From NCBI RefSeq assembly GCF_900105165.1, contig NZ_LT629740.1:5084001-5148000 (forward strand): 64,000 nucleotides of DNA, read 5' to 3'. The notes under the pieces are model-generated. The model worked only from the letters and a program-made list of their open reading frames with translations, was not told the origin of the DNA and searched no databases. The translations under genes were made by a program, and so were the position numbers. This DNA is from Mucilaginibacter mallensis (lineage in GTDB: Bacteria > Bacteroidota > Bacteroidia > Sphingobacteriales > Sphingobacteriaceae). This document shows positions 15,518 to 25,223 of the stretch, one piece after another (the first letter of the stretch is position 1; the number at the start of each line of letters is the position of its first letter).

Positions 15518-16327
15518 CTATTTTATACCGTAATGGTCATTCATCAGCTTAACAAACACACCACCAGGCAAAATTGCTTTTAACGTGGGCACAATGGTTT
15601 GACCAATAGCACCAACTAAGTAACTATGTTTAGGGCTTGATTTGCCAACTATCTTGCAAATTTGGTCAGCCAATTTTGATGGATCAGCACCAATGCTTTC
15701 ATCTTTTTCCATGGCTGCCACGGCTGCATCGTATTCTTTATTTAGCTGCTCGTTTTTTAATGGGAATGGTGCTTTTTCGCGACTGGCGGTAAAGTCAGTC
15801 TTAAAATCACCCGGATTTACCACTACCACTTTAACACCTGTATTTTGCAGCTCCATACGCAGGCTTTCAGAGTAACCTTCAATAGCAAATTTCGACGCGC
15901 TGTATAACCCCTGGTAAGGCAGGCCAAATAAACCTGCTAATGAACCTATGTTTATAACTAACCCCTGTTTCTTTTCAATCATCCCCGGTAATACCGCGCT
16001 GCTTACACGCACTACGCCAAAAAAGTTAACCTCAAATTGTTTTTTAGCAATATCAACAGGCATAGCATATAGCGGACCGGTTATGCCATTACCTGCATTG
16101 TTAACCAGTACATCAATTTTACCTTCGGCTTTAATAATAGTATCAATGGCTGTTTGTACCGATGCATCATCGGTAACATCCATGCTAAGTGGTTTAAACG
16201 GTACGTCTTTAATTTTTTTCGCGTCGCGGGAGGTTCCGTAAACCGTATGGCCCTGGGCCTGCAGCGCTTTTGCCGTAGCTAAACCTAAACCTGATGAGGC
16301 TCCCGTAACCAGAATTACTTTCTTCAT
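15518..16327 (-). CDS. Short-chain dehydrogenase/reductase (SDR)
   Basis: 269 residues of a classical SDR. The cofactor motif TGASSGLG is at 8-15, NNAG at 76-79, the catalytic Ser near 129 and YSASK (Tyr142, Lys146). The start is set at MKKVILVTGASSG because the frame-open extension to 16369 precedes the Rossmann fold with unrelated sequence. It reduces or oxidises a carbonyl/alcohol with NAD(P)(H); substrate is unknown. No operon partner is evident; it is divergent from the Bat operon. Confidence 0.9.
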   Translation of the reverse strand: MKKVILVTGASSGLGLATAKALQAQGHTVYGTSRDAKKIKDVPFKPLSMDVTDDASVQTAIDTIIKAEGKIDVLVNNAGNGITGPLYAMPVDIAKKQFEVNFFGVVRVSSAVLPGMIEKKQGLVINIGSLAGLFGLPYQGLYSASKFAIEGYSESLRMELQNTGVKVVVVNPGDFKTDFTASREKAPFPLKNEQLNKEYDAAVAAMEKDESIGADPSKLADQICKIVGKSSPKHSYLVGAIGQTIVPTLKAILPGGVFVKLMNDHYGIK

Positions 16328-16531
16328 TTTAATGGTCTGATAATTTTTGTATAAACATACTAATTTCATCCAACAACATAATTCTTAACAAAGAAATTTC
16401 CTTATAGGTGTATTCTGCAATAAAATCATTACACAAACCCTGCTTATTTTCCTCTATAAAAATGGTAGCTTCCGGAAATTTTAGATTCAAAACATATTTA
16501 ACAAAATTTAACAAAAAACTTAACGTTTAAG

Positions 16532-16564
16532 GTTGCGGAAAGGGCATTGTCTTTTTAAATTTCG
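16532..16564 (+). promoter_or_regulatory. Candidate Bacteroidota-type promoter of the Bat operon
   Basis: TTG at 16533-16535 and TAAATTTCG at 16556-16564 approximate the -33 TTTG and -7 TAnnTTTG elements at the usual spacing of about 20 bp, just upstream of the MoxR start. This is sequence resemblance only. Confidence 0.35.
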
Positions 16565-16585
16565 CCCCTCAAAAAAAGTATACGC

Positions 16586-17641
16586 ATGGAAGAAATAAAT
16601 AGTGGCACACAGCCTGTTACGCCCGACGCACTGCCGGGGAATTCATCATACGGGACAGATATCCGCGCTATAAATGAGATGATCCAAAAGGAGAGCGCTT
16701 TTATCGACCTGTTAAAAATGGAATTGGATAAAGTGATCGTTGGCCAAAAAAATATGGTTGAGCGTTTGCTGATCGGCTTACTGGCTGATGGGCATATCCT
16801 GCTGGAAGGTGTTCCGGGCCTGGCAAAAACCCTGGCCATCAACTCACTTTCAAAAGCTATTGATGCCGGTTTCAGCCGCATACAGTTCACACCCGACCTG
16901 CTCCCTGCCGATTTACTGGGAACAATGATATATAACCAAAAGAAGGAAGAATTTGTGGTGCGCAAGGGCCCGTTATTCTCCAACTTTATTTTGGCGGATG
17001 AGATTAACCGTGCACCTGCTAAAGTACAAAGTGCATTACTTGAAGCCATGCAGGAGCGCCAGGTTACCATTGGTGATACTACCTTTAAGCTGCCTGAACC
17101 TTTCCTGGTACTGGCAACCCAAAACCCTATTGAACAGGAAGGTACTTACCCGCTGCCAGAGGCACAGGTCGACCGTTTTATGCTGAAAGTAGTTATCGGT
17201 TACCCGAACAAAGAAGATGAAAAGAAAATTGTTCGTGCCAGCATATCGCCGCAAGGCTTTCCAAAGATCAATCCTGTAGTACATCCTGATGCGATACTAA
17301 AGGCGCGCAAGGTGGTACGTGAAGTGTACATGGATGAAAAGATTGAGCAATATATTATTGATATAGTTTTTGCCACCCGTTATCCGGAGCAGTACAAACT
17401 AGCAAAATATAAAAACCTCATCAGCTTTGGCGCTTCGCCAAGGGCGAGTATAAATTTGGCGCTGGCTGCAAAGGCTTATGCCTTTATTAAAAGGCGCGGT
17501 TATGTAATTCCTGAGGATGTGAGGGCGATAAGTCATGACGTGTTAAGGCACCGTGTTGGCTTAACCTACGAGGCTGAGGCGGAGAACATCACCTCAGAGG
17601 ATATCATCACTGGCATCTTAAACGCGGTAGAAGTTCCATAG
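16586..17641 (+). CDS. MoxR-family AAA+ ATPase, first gene of the Bat operon
   Basis: 351 residues. It has Walker A GVPGLAKT (75-82), Walker B FILADEINRAP, the sensor segment LATQNPIEQEGTYPLPEAQVDRF and a C-terminal lid. MoxR ATPases act as chaperones that activate VWA-domain partners, encoded here directly downstream. It leads an eight-gene run on one strand to 24960, the conserved order of the Bacteroides aerotolerance locus. The start is preceded by a promoter-like element at 16532. Confidence 0.95.
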   Translation: MEEINSGTQPVTPDALPGNSSYGTDIRAINEMIQKESAFIDLLKMELDKVIVGQKNMVERLLIGLLADGHILLEGVPGLAKTLAINSLSKAIDAGFSRIQFTPDLLPADLLGTMIYNQKKEEFVVRKGPLFSNFILADEINRAPAKVQSALLEAMQERQVTIGDTTFKLPEPFLVLATQNPIEQEGTYPLPEAQVDRFMLKVVIGYPNKEDEKKIVRASISPQGFPKINPVVHPDAILKARKVVREVYMDEKIEQYIIDIVFATRYPEQYKLAKYKNLISFGASPRASINLALAAKAYAFIKRRGYVIPEDVRAISHDVLRHRVGLTYEAEAENITSEDIITGILNAVEVP

Positions 17642-17709
17642 ATCATTAATTTAATTTCGAACCACAAAAAAGCTTTTTGCCTTGAGCATTTAGCTTTTAG
17701 CTTATAAAA

Positions 17710-18591
17710 ATGGCAAAAGATACCAGGGATCTGCTAAAAAAGGTAAGGAAGATCGAGATAAAAACCCGGGGATTAAGCAATCACTTATTTTCGGGCGAGT
17801 ATCATTCGGCTTTCAAGGGACGTGGTATGGCTTTTAGCGAGGTACGCGAGTACCAAATCGGTGACGAGATCCGCACTATCGACTGGAACGTAACCGCCCG
17901 CTTTAACCACCCTTATGTTAAGGTATTTGATGAGGAGCGCGAGCTTACCGTAATGATATTGATTGATGTGAGCGGATCGGAAAACTTTGGCACCATCATC
18001 CAGCAAAAACAGGATATCGCTACCGAGCTTTGCGCCGTACTCGCATTTTCAGCTATACAGAATAATGACAAGGTGGGTGTGATCTTCTTTAGCGATAAGA
18101 TAGAGAAATTTATCCCACCCAAAAAGGGCCGCAGCCATATCCTGATGATCATTCGTGAGTTGATAGATTTTCAGCCTGAAAATAAAGGCACCAACGTAGC
18201 CGAGGCACTGCGCTATTTTACCAGCGCTATCAAAAAACGGAGCACGGCCTTTATTATATCAGATTTTATCAGTCCTAAGTTTGATGATGAGCTGAAGATC
18301 GCCAACAAAAAGCACGATATCATCGCCCTTAAATTATATGACAGGCATGAGGAGGAATTCCCTAACCTGGGCCTTGTACCGATGCGTGATGAAGAAACCG
18401 GCGAGCTGCACTGGATAAATACGGGCAATAAAGATATACGTACGGCTTACAAGGCAGCAGCGCTAAAGAGAAACGCTGAGCTGGCTAATACCTTCAAAAA
18501 ATCCGGGGTTGATTATACCAGCATCGGCACCCATGAATCATATGTTAAACCACTTATGACACTATTTAAAAAACGTGAGAGCAGGCGGTAA
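17710..18591 (+). CDS. DUF58 (VWA-like) protein of the Bat operon
   Basis: 293 residues. The DUF58 signature HLFSGEYHSAFKGRGMAF...REYQIGDEIRTIDWNVTAR is clear, followed by a von Willebrand A-like fold with MIDAS-like DVSGS (LIDVSGSENF). DUF58 proteins pair with MoxR ATPases. Cytoplasmic; no signal peptide or membrane helix is seen. It sits 68 bp after moxR and is directly followed by the next gene. Confidence 0.93.
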   Translation: MAKDTRDLLKKVRKIEIKTRGLSNHLFSGEYHSAFKGRGMAFSEVREYQIGDEIRTIDWNVTARFNHPYVKVFDEERELTVMILIDVSGSENFGTIIQQKQDIATELCAVLAFSAIQNNDKVGVIFFSDKIEKFIPPKKGRSHILMIIRELIDFQPENKGTNVAEALRYFTSAIKKRSTAFIISDFISPKFDDELKIANKKHDIIALKLYDRHEEEFPNLGLVPMRDEETGELHWINTGNKDIRTAYKAAALKRNAELANTFKKSGVDYTSIGTHESYVKPLMTLFKKRESRR

Positions 18592-18592
18592 T

Positions 18593-19555
18593 ATGAAACG
18601 ATATTTCAATTTCACTATAATTTTAACCGTAGCACTGGCCCTTTTCTGCTTAAAGGCCGGCGCACAAACCATCGAGCCTGAAGCAAGGCTGGATAAATCT
18701 ACCATGCCTATCGGCGATCAAACCGTGCTGCATATCAGCGCGCATATGCCGGTTAAAACTGACGCCACTTTCCAGGCCTTGGTTGATAGTATTGGCAAGG
18801 TAAAGATCGTAAAAGCGTTAAAGCCTGATACCGTTGTCGACAAGAATAACGCCAGCCTGGAAACTATAACTCACAGCTATACTGTTACCTCGTTTGATAC
18901 CGGCGTGTATACATTGCCCGAGTTTACCATCCATACCCCATCAGGCGATTTTAAAACAGGCACTGTAACCTTGCAGATAAAAGCAGTACCTGTTGATACC
19001 ACCAAAGCATTCTATGACATTAAGCAGCCCTTTGCTGTATCATGGACGTTTTTGGATTGGCTGAAACAGCATTGGCTTTTGGTAACCATAATACTAGCGA
19101 TCATATTATTGGTGCTGGGCATTATTTACTACATCAAAAACAAGCCTAAGGCCGAAGTATATGTAAAACCCGAGCCAATACTGCCGCTGGATACCCTCAT
19201 CCTGAATAAATTACAGGCGCTGCGCGATAAAAAGCTTTGGCAACAGAACGAGGTAAAACAATATTACAGCGAGCTAACCGATGTGCTGCGCGAGTACCTT
19301 GAAAAACGGTACCAGATTACAGCCCATGAGCAAACTACTGATGAAATTTTTATCAGCTTGAAGAACCGCGATATCCCTAAGGACAGCAGGGCCACATTAA
19401 AGCAAATATTAACACTTGCCGACCTGGTGAAATTCGCCAAGGAAAAACCTATTGCTGCCGAGAACGAAAAAAGCATGGAAGATGCTATCGGCTTTATTGT
19501 GCATACAAAGCCACAGCCTAAGCCTGTTGATAATAAGGAGGACTTGCCGAAATGA
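18593..19555 (+). CDS. Signal-peptide and single-span protein of the Bat operon (BatD/DUF4381-like)
   Basis: About 320 residues. The start at MKRYFNFTIILTVALALFCL gives a good signal peptide ending KAGAQ; the frame begins slightly earlier (18575) within the DUF58 gene. An Ig-like extracytoplasmic domain is followed by one membrane helix (LLVTIILAIILLVLGIIYYI, about 158-180) and a basic helical cytoplasmic tail. This topology matches the small BatD-like/DUF4381 components found between DUF58 and BatA. It probably anchors the complex; precise function is unknown. It overlaps batA by 4 bp. Confidence 0.78.
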   Translation: MKRYFNFTIILTVALALFCLKAGAQTIEPEARLDKSTMPIGDQTVLHISAHMPVKTDATFQALVDSIGKVKIVKALKPDTVVDKNNASLETITHSYTVTSFDTGVYTLPEFTIHTPSGDFKTGTVTLQIKAVPVDTTKAFYDIKQPFAVSWTFLDWLKQHWLLVTIILAIILLVLGIIYYIKNKPKAEVYVKPEPILPLDTLILNKLQALRDKKLWQQNEVKQYYSELTDVLREYLEKRYQITAHEQTTDEIFISLKNRDIPKDSRATLKQILTLADLVKFAKEKPIAAENEKSMEDAIGFIVHTKPQPKPVDNKEDLPK

Positions 19556-20559
19556 GTTTGTTTAGCGGAATAGAATTTGCATACCCCGGTTTTTTCTGGC
19601 TGCTGCTCATCATCCCTTTAATGATAGCCTATTATGGGTGGCGCAACCAGCAGTTACAGGGCACACTGGGCATGTCCACAACCAAAAGTTTTGGTGTATC
19701 GCCCAAAAGCTCCATGCGTATTTTCAGGCATTATGGCATTGTACTGCGGTCGCTGGCATTTATAGCTATCATATTTGCGCTGGCGAGGCCTCAAACCGCC
19801 TTAAGCTGGGATAATGAAACTACCGAGGGTATCGACATTATGATCGCCACCGATATTTCGGGCAGTATGCTCTCCGAGGATTTTAAGCCTAACCGCCTGG
19901 AAGCCGGTAAAAATATCGCCATTGATTTTATCAAAAACCGTCCGGACGACCGTATTGGTCTAGTGGTGTTCAGTGGTGAAAGCTTTACGCAATGCCCTTT
20001 AACTATCGATCATGATGTGCTGATCAATTTATTCAGCGATATCAAGAATGGGATGATCGACGATGGTACAGCAATAGGCATGGGTCTGGCCACAGCGGTT
20101 AGCCGTTTAAAGGATAGCGAAGCAAAAAGCAAGGTAATTATATTACTTACCGATGGTGTAAATAACACTGGTTCTATCCCGCCATTAACAGGTGCAGAAA
20201 TTGCCAAACAATTTGGTGTAAGGGTTTATACCGTTGGTGTGGGCACCAATGGCTCGGCGCCGTATCCGTTTAAAGATCAGTTTGGCAATACCCATTATCA
20301 GATGATCCCGGTTGATCTGGATGAGGGTACGCTTTCAAAAATCGCCAGCATAACCGGCGGTAAATATTTCAGGGCGCATAACAATACAGAGCTATCGCAG
20401 ATCTATCAGCAGATAGATAAACTGGAAAAAGTTAAAATAGCGGTTACACAATATCATAAAAAAACCGAACGCTTTTTACCTTTTGCCATAATTGCACTCA
20501 TACTGTTATCGCTTGAGTTTTTATTAAGTAATACAATTTTTAAAGGAGCTTTAACCTGA
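19552..20559 (+). CDS. batA: BatA, VWA-domain membrane protein
   Basis: 335 residues with two N-terminal membrane helices, a VWA domain with MIDAS motif DISGS (DIMIATDISGSMLSEDF), the conserved Thr and Asp loops (GTAIGMGLA, LLTDGVNNTG) and a C-terminal membrane helix. It is part of the Bat locus linked to oxidative or envelope stress tolerance in Bacteroides and Leptospira. Its start overlaps the preceding stop (ATGA) and its stop overlaps the batB start, indicating tight coupling. Confidence 0.94.
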   Translation: MSLFSGIEFAYPGFFWLLLIIPLMIAYYGWRNQQLQGTLGMSTTKSFGVSPKSSMRIFRHYGIVLRSLAFIAIIFALARPQTALSWDNETTEGIDIMIATDISGSMLSEDFKPNRLEAGKNIAIDFIKNRPDDRIGLVVFSGESFTQCPLTIDHDVLINLFSDIKNGMIDDGTAIGMGLATAVSRLKDSEAKSKVIILLTDGVNNTGSIPPLTGAEIAKQFGVRVYTVGVGTNGSAPYPFKDQFGNTHYQMIPVDLDEGTLSKIASITGGKYFRAHNNTELSQIYQQIDKLEKVKIAVTQYHKKTERFLPFAIIALILLSLEFLLSNTIFKGALT

Positions 20560-21599
20560 TGCTACGTTTCGCACATACTTATTTTTTATGGGCCCTCCTA
20601 TTGGTACCGCTATTTGTGGTGCTGTTTATGCTGATGCGCAGGTGGAAAAAGAAAGCGCTTGCTGCTTTTGGCGATAGAGCCGTTATCGGGCGCATCATGC
20701 CCGAGGTATCTTTCTCACGGCCGACGTTAAAATTCATTTTCTTCATCGTCGCTTATGCTTTGCTCATCATCGGCCTCGCCGACCCGCAGATAGGTACACG
20801 TACCGAGGAGAAAAAGAGCAAGGGCGCCGATATTATGATCCTGCTGGATGTATCAAACAGTATGCTTGCACAGGACTTCCCTCCAAACCGTTTGGAGAAC
20901 GCAAAAAGGGCCTTATCCCAGCTGATCGATAACTTACATGATGATCGTATAGGTATCATCGTTTTCGCGGGCGAGGCTTACGTACAGCTCCCCATGACTA
21001 CCGATTACTCGGCAGCCAAATTATTCTTAAATACCATCAACACCAATATAGTGCCCGTGCAGGGCACAGCCATTGGCGCGGCTATTGATATGGGCATGAA
21101 ATCATACGACTTTAAGGATAACACCAGCAAAGCCATGATACTCATGACAGATGGTGAAAACCATGAGGATGATGCCGTTGTAGCTGCTGAAAGCGCCCAC
21201 GATAAAGCTGTAGTTATACATGTGGTTGGCTTTGGATCGCCGCAGGGGGCACCTGTACCGATTTATGATAACGGAAAACAAATCGGGTTCCATACTGATA
21301 GTGCGGGCCACACCGTTATAAGCAAGCTGAGTGAGGATATGTGTAAGGAAATTGCTACCGCAGGCCATGGTATCTATATCAGGGCCACCAGTGCCAACAG
21401 TGGTTTGGGCATTGTGATGGACCAGATAGGTAAAATGCAGCAAAAAACTTATGACAGCAAACAGTTTAAGGATTTTGAGGACCGTTTCCAGTTTTTCCTG
21501 GCGATAGCGATGCTGTTGCTGGTTGCGGAGTTCTTTATCTCCAACAGGAAAAGTTTAAGGTTAAGCAGGTTGAAATTGTTTGAAGTGAAAAAACCATGA
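20559..21599 (+). CDS. batB: BatB, VWA-domain membrane protein
   Basis: 346 residues, paralogous to the preceding BatA. Two N-terminal helices, VWA domain with DVSNS (MILLDVSNSMLAQDFPPNRL), GTAIGAAIDMGM and LMTDGENHEDD, then a C-terminal helix (FFLAIAMLLLVAEFFI). The start overlaps the BatA stop by one base (TGATG) and the end overlaps batC by 4 bp. BatA/BatB probably form a membrane VWA pair acted on by MoxR. Confidence 0.94.
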   Translation: MLRFAHTYFLWALLLVPLFVVLFMLMRRWKKKALAAFGDRAVIGRIMPEVSFSRPTLKFIFFIVAYALLIIGLADPQIGTRTEEKKSKGADIMILLDVSNSMLAQDFPPNRLENAKRALSQLIDNLHDDRIGIIVFAGEAYVQLPMTTDYSAAKLFLNTINTNIVPVQGTAIGAAIDMGMKSYDFKDNTSKAMILMTDGENHEDDAVVAAESAHDKAVVIHVVGFGSPQGAPVPIYDNGKQIGFHTDSAGHTVISKLSEDMCKEIATAGHGIYIRATSANSGLGIVMDQIGKMQQKTYDSKQFKDFEDRFQFFLAIAMLLLVAEFFISNRKSLRLSRLKLFEVKKP

Positions 21600-22351
21600 A
21601 GCAGTTTATTATAGCCATATTATTGTTATTTACCGGTTCTGCACTTTTTGCGCAGGATGCGAAAACATATATCCACGAGGGTAATGAATTGTATAGTCAG
21701 AAAAAATACAAGGATGCCGAAGCAGATTACCGTAAATCGGTAGAAAAAAAGAACCAGAGCCTGGAGGGTAATTTTAACCTTGGCGATGCCCTGTACAAGC
21801 AAAAAAGGTATGACGACGCGGTAAAGAACTTTAACAATATCGCCGCCACAAACGCAAACCCGTTAGTTAAGGCAGGGGCGTATCATAATTTGGGTAACGC
21901 TTTACTATCCGGCAAAAAATATGATGAGAGTATCGATGCCTATAAAAAAGCGCTGCTCAACAACCCAAAGGACGACGAAACCCGTTATAACCTGGCCTAT
22001 GCGCAGGAAATGCTTAAAAAACAACAGCAACAAAATAAGAACAATCAAAATAACCAGAACAACCAAAACAATCAGAATAACAAGAATCAAAACAAGAACG
22101 ATAAGAACAACCAGGATAAAAAGAACCAGGATAAGAACAATCAGGATAAGAACAATCAGGACAAGAACCAGCAAAATAAAGATCAGCAGGACAAGCAGAA
22201 CCAGCAAAATCAGCAGCAGCCCAATAAGGTATCAAAAGATGATGCCCAACGCATGCTGGATGCCCTGAATAACCAGGAACAGGGCACGCAGGATAAACTG
22301 AAAAATAAAAAACTAAAAGGCGGTAAAGCGCATATTGATAAAGACTGGTAA
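21596..22351 (+). CDS. batC: BatC, secreted TPR protein with Asn/Gln/Lys-rich tract
   Basis: 251 residues: signal peptide (IIAILLLFTGSALFAQ), three to four TPR motifs (about 25-140), then a highly repetitive Asn/Gln/Lys/Asp-rich stretch (about 143-215, units such as NNQN and KNNQD), and a short C-terminal domain with KVSKDDAQRMLDALNNQEQ. The repeat is coded mainly by AAC/AAT, CAG/CAA and AAG/AAA codons and gives long false open frames on the other strands. It lies between batB and batD. Confidence 0.9.
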   Translation: MKQFIIAILLLFTGSALFAQDAKTYIHEGNELYSQKKYKDAEADYRKSVEKKNQSLEGNFNLGDALYKQKRYDDAVKNFNNIAATNANPLVKAGAYHNLGNALLSGKKYDESIDAYKKALLNNPKDDETRYNLAYAQEMLKKQQQQNKNNQNNQNNQNNQNNKNQNKNDKNNQDKKNQDKNNQDKNNQDKNQQNKDQQDKQNQQNQQQPNKVSKDDAQRMLDALNNQEQGTQDKLKNKKLKGGKAHIDKDW

Positions 22352-22373
22352 TCTTATTATTTTGTACCAATAA

Positions 22374-24200
22374 ATGAAAAAGGGATACTACATATTATCT
22401 TTCCTACTGTTATGGACAACATTGCTGTTTGCCGACCCCAAGTTTACAGCAATCGCAAGCAAGAGCGAGGTAGCCGTAGGGGAGCAATTCGAGGTTGATT
22501 TTTCATTAGATGGAGGCGGCGAGCATTTTATACCGCCTGACTTTCGTGGATTCCAGGTATTGTCGGGCCCTAACCCGTCAACCAGTATGACATCCATCAA
22601 TGGTGTTACTACCTACAATACCACCTATGGTTATATTGTAACTGCCACCAAAGAGGGAACGTTGACTATTGATGCAGCAGCTATTATATCCGCAGGGCAT
22701 ACATTAACCACAAACTCCTTAAAAATAAAAGTAAAAGGGCAGTTTACACAGGCCCAGCAGCAAGCGCAGCAACAACAGGGTATACAACCTGCAGCATCTG
22801 CCCCGGCTGATGACGCGCAACCGGCCACGCAGGATCTGTCCAAACAATTATTTATAAGGGCCGAGGTTGATAAGAGCAATGTTTATGTAGGTGAGCAAAT
22901 CACCCTTGATTATAAATTATATACCCGTGTAGGCATATTGGCCAGTCAGCCGGATAAAGCGCCTGACCTGAACGGTTTCTGGAACCAGGATGTGGTAAAT
23001 AAAGACCAGCAGCACCCGGTGTGGAAAACAGAAATGTACAAGGGGCTTAAATATAATACCGTTGTAATCAAACAAACCGTGCTGTTCCCTGAACATGCCG
23101 GCGATCTGATCATTGACCCATTTGCCATTACCTTTTTAGCGCAGATACAACTGCCATCACGCAATATGCTTGATGATATGTATGGCAATGTTAAAAATGT
23201 GAAGTACCAGGCTAAAAGCACTCCGCTCACTATACACGTAAACCCATTACCTGAGGCTGGTAAACCCGCAAATTTCAGTGGCGCTGTAGGCGAGTTCGCT
23301 GTTTATGCTGATGCAGATAAGAGAGAGCTGAAAGCCAACGAAACGCTTAATTACACTTTTGAGATCACAGGAAAGGGTAACCTTAACCTCATAAACGCGC
23401 CAAAACTTAACCCTCCCGTTGATTTTGAAAAGTATGATCCAAAAACAGACGATCATATTACGGTTGATGCTACCGGCGTTTCAGGCAGCAGAAAATACAG
23501 CTACCTGCTGATACCAAGGCACCAGGGCGATTATACGCTTAACTCTGTTGATTTCTCGTACTTTAACCCGGCTACAAAAAGGTATGTAACCTTACCGTCA
23601 AAGGCTTTCAGCATAAAAGTTAATAAAGGCGATGTGCAGGTAAATGTCCCGGCATTTAACTCGGCAGATCAGCAGGATATTAAGATGCTGGGCAATGATA
23701 TCCGCTATATAAAATCATCATCACCTGGCTTATACAAAGAGGGCGATGGCTTTTATAATTCAGCATTGTTTTACGTATTGCTGTTGTTAGGCCCTACCCT
23801 TTTTGCAGGGGCATTCTTTTACCGAAGCTGGCTCACCCAATATAATAGTGATGCGGTATTGGTAAAAAGCAGGCTGGCCAATAAAATTGCTGCCAAACAT
23901 TTAGCCGCTGCCCAAAAGGAATTAACTACAGGCAATAAACAAGCATTTTATGAAGCTATTGCCAAAGGTTTGTTTGGTTATCTGAGTGATAAGCTCAACA
24001 TCCCGGCAGCTGATCTGAACAGGGAAAACATTGCTGATAAGATGAAGGCCAAATCGCTGGATGGCACACTGATCAAAAAATTAGAAGACACGATGGATAT
24101 GTGCGAGATGGCCCGTTTCGCGCCATCAACAAGCATTGCACAACAGGAAGTATTTGAAAACGCAAAAAACATTATCAATGAAATTGAAGACAAGATATAA
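22374..24200 (+). CDS. batD: BatD, large exported membrane-anchored protein
   Basis: 608 residues: signal peptide (ILSFLLLWTTLLFA), repeated Ig-like BatD domains with KSEVAVGEQFEVDFSL and VYVGEQITLDYKLYTRVG, a membrane helix near 465-485 (ALFYVLLLLGPTLFAGAFFY) and a cytoplasmic helical tail. A Gln/Ala-rich linker is at about 124-145. Such domains are typical of Bat locus BatD. The stop lies inside the BatE start region, a 23-bp overlap. Confidence 0.93.
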   Translation: MKKGYYILSFLLLWTTLLFADPKFTAIASKSEVAVGEQFEVDFSLDGGGEHFIPPDFRGFQVLSGPNPSTSMTSINGVTTYNTTYGYIVTATKEGTLTIDAAAIISAGHTLTTNSLKIKVKGQFTQAQQQAQQQQGIQPAASAPADDAQPATQDLSKQLFIRAEVDKSNVYVGEQITLDYKLYTRVGILASQPDKAPDLNGFWNQDVVNKDQQHPVWKTEMYKGLKYNTVVIKQTVLFPEHAGDLIIDPFAITFLAQIQLPSRNMLDDMYGNVKNVKYQAKSTPLTIHVNPLPEAGKPANFSGAVGEFAVYADADKRELKANETLNYTFEITGKGNLNLINAPKLNPPVDFEKYDPKTDDHITVDATGVSGSRKYSYLLIPRHQGDYTLNSVDFSYFNPATKRYVTLPSKAFSIKVNKGDVQVNVPAFNSADQQDIKMLGNDIRYIKSSSPGLYKEGDGFYNSALFYVLLLLGPTLFAGAFFYRSWLTQYNSDAVLVKSRLANKIAAKHLAAAQKELTTGNKQAFYEAIAKGLFGYLSDKLNIPAADLNRENIADKMKAKSLDGTLIKKLEDTMDMCEMARFAPSTSIAQQEVFENAKNIINEIEDKI

Positions 24201-24960
24201 CCCCGTAAAGCGCGGCTTGTACCTACTTTTGCTGCTTGCCTTGCCATTGTTTTCGTTGGCCGATGACAACAGCGCGCTTTTTGAAAAAGGCAACACAGCC
24301 TATGCAAAAGCACAATACCCGGCAGCCATAAAAGCCTATCAGCAAATAGTTTATGGCGGCTACCAATCAACCGTGCTGTATTTTAATTTGGGCAATGCCT
24401 ATTTTAAACAAGGCGATATCCCATCTGCATTGCTGTATTATGAAAAGGCGCATAAGCTTTCGCCCGGCGATGAGGACATCAACTTTAACATCTACTTCGC
24501 CAACTCAAAAACTACCGATAAAGTTGAGCCGCAACCGGAGTTTTTTGCTACCCAATGGTGGCATAATATCATCCTGTATTATTCAGCGAGTACCCTATCA
24601 GTAGCGAGTGTTTTACTTTTTATTGTTGGCTTTTTAGTGCTGGTGCTATACCTTTTTACCCATATTATGCTGCTTAAAAAGGCATCATTCTTTACAGGTA
24701 TCAGCATGCTGGTTTTAGGGCTGATAGCCATATTTATTGCCAACAGGCAGGTAAGTTATTTTGATAATCATCACCAGGCCATAGTATTCAGCAATTCAGT
24801 AACGGCTACAGGTTCACCCAATCCTACCTCAAAACCAATTTTTGTGGTGCATGAGGGCACTAAAGTAAACGTGGTGCAGGATAACGGCCAGTGGATAGAG
24901 GTTGAGTTACCCAACGGTAATGCCGGCTGGATAGCAGCTACAGATGTAAAGGAGATCTAG
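24178..24960 (+). CDS. batE: BatE, TPR and SH3b-domain membrane protein
   Basis: About 260 residues. A signal-like helix (LYLLLLLALPLFSLA), TPR repeats (GNTAYAKAQYPAAIKAYQQI..., YFNLGNAYFKQGDIPSAL), two membrane helices, and a C-terminal bacterial SH3 domain (VHEGTKVNVVQDNGQWIEVEL...GNAGWIAATDVKEI). The start is chosen at the ATG of MKLKTRYNPVKRG; the frame runs open from 24136. Last gene of the Bat operon; SH3b suggests binding to cell-wall peptide. Confidence 0.9.
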   Translation: MKLKTRYNPVKRGLYLLLLLALPLFSLADDNSALFEKGNTAYAKAQYPAAIKAYQQIVYGGYQSTVLYFNLGNAYFKQGDIPSALLYYEKAHKLSPGDEDINFNIYFANSKTTDKVEPQPEFFATQWWHNIILYYSASTLSVASVLLFIVGFLVLVLYLFTHIMLLKKASFFTGISMLVLGLIAIFIANRQVSYFDNHHQAIVFSNSVTATGSPNPTSKPIFVVHEGTKVNVVQDNGQWIEVELPNGNAGWIAATDVKEI

Positions 24961-25223
24961 GCAAAATCGCCTCAAAAAGCACCATTTAATCACTGTTTTT
25001 CTCAACCGGAATTTGATAAAATCCTGCTGTTTTTGTATCTTTAATAGCTTTACAAAGCTGTATTATAGCATTGATTATAAGCTTATTTAAGTAGAAAAGA
25101 ACACAGACCTTACAGATTTCACCCCGGTTTATTGCCAAATAATTGATACATTCATTTGGATGTAACTGAACTTCTTTTGCACCCATGAAGAGCGGAAGTC
25201 TGTATTGTGATAAAGAGATTTAT
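24961..25223. other. Intergenic, nothing recognised
   Basis: AT-rich stretch between BatE and ChrA. No repeat or clear terminator is seen. Confidence 0.4.

Noticed and set aside
16329..16514. 61-residue minus-strand ORF ending one base before the SDR start
   Set aside because: The spacing looks operon-like, but the sequence has no recognisable domain, is AT-rich, and lies in the divergent promoter region. It may be a leader peptide; kept out for lack of support.
16555..17070. 171-residue antisense frame opposite the MoxR gene
   Set aside because: Shadow of the conserved AAA+ coding sequence.
21905..22268. 100- and 115-residue frames antisense to or out of frame with BatC
   Set aside because: Shadows of the Asn/Gln/Lys-rich repeat.
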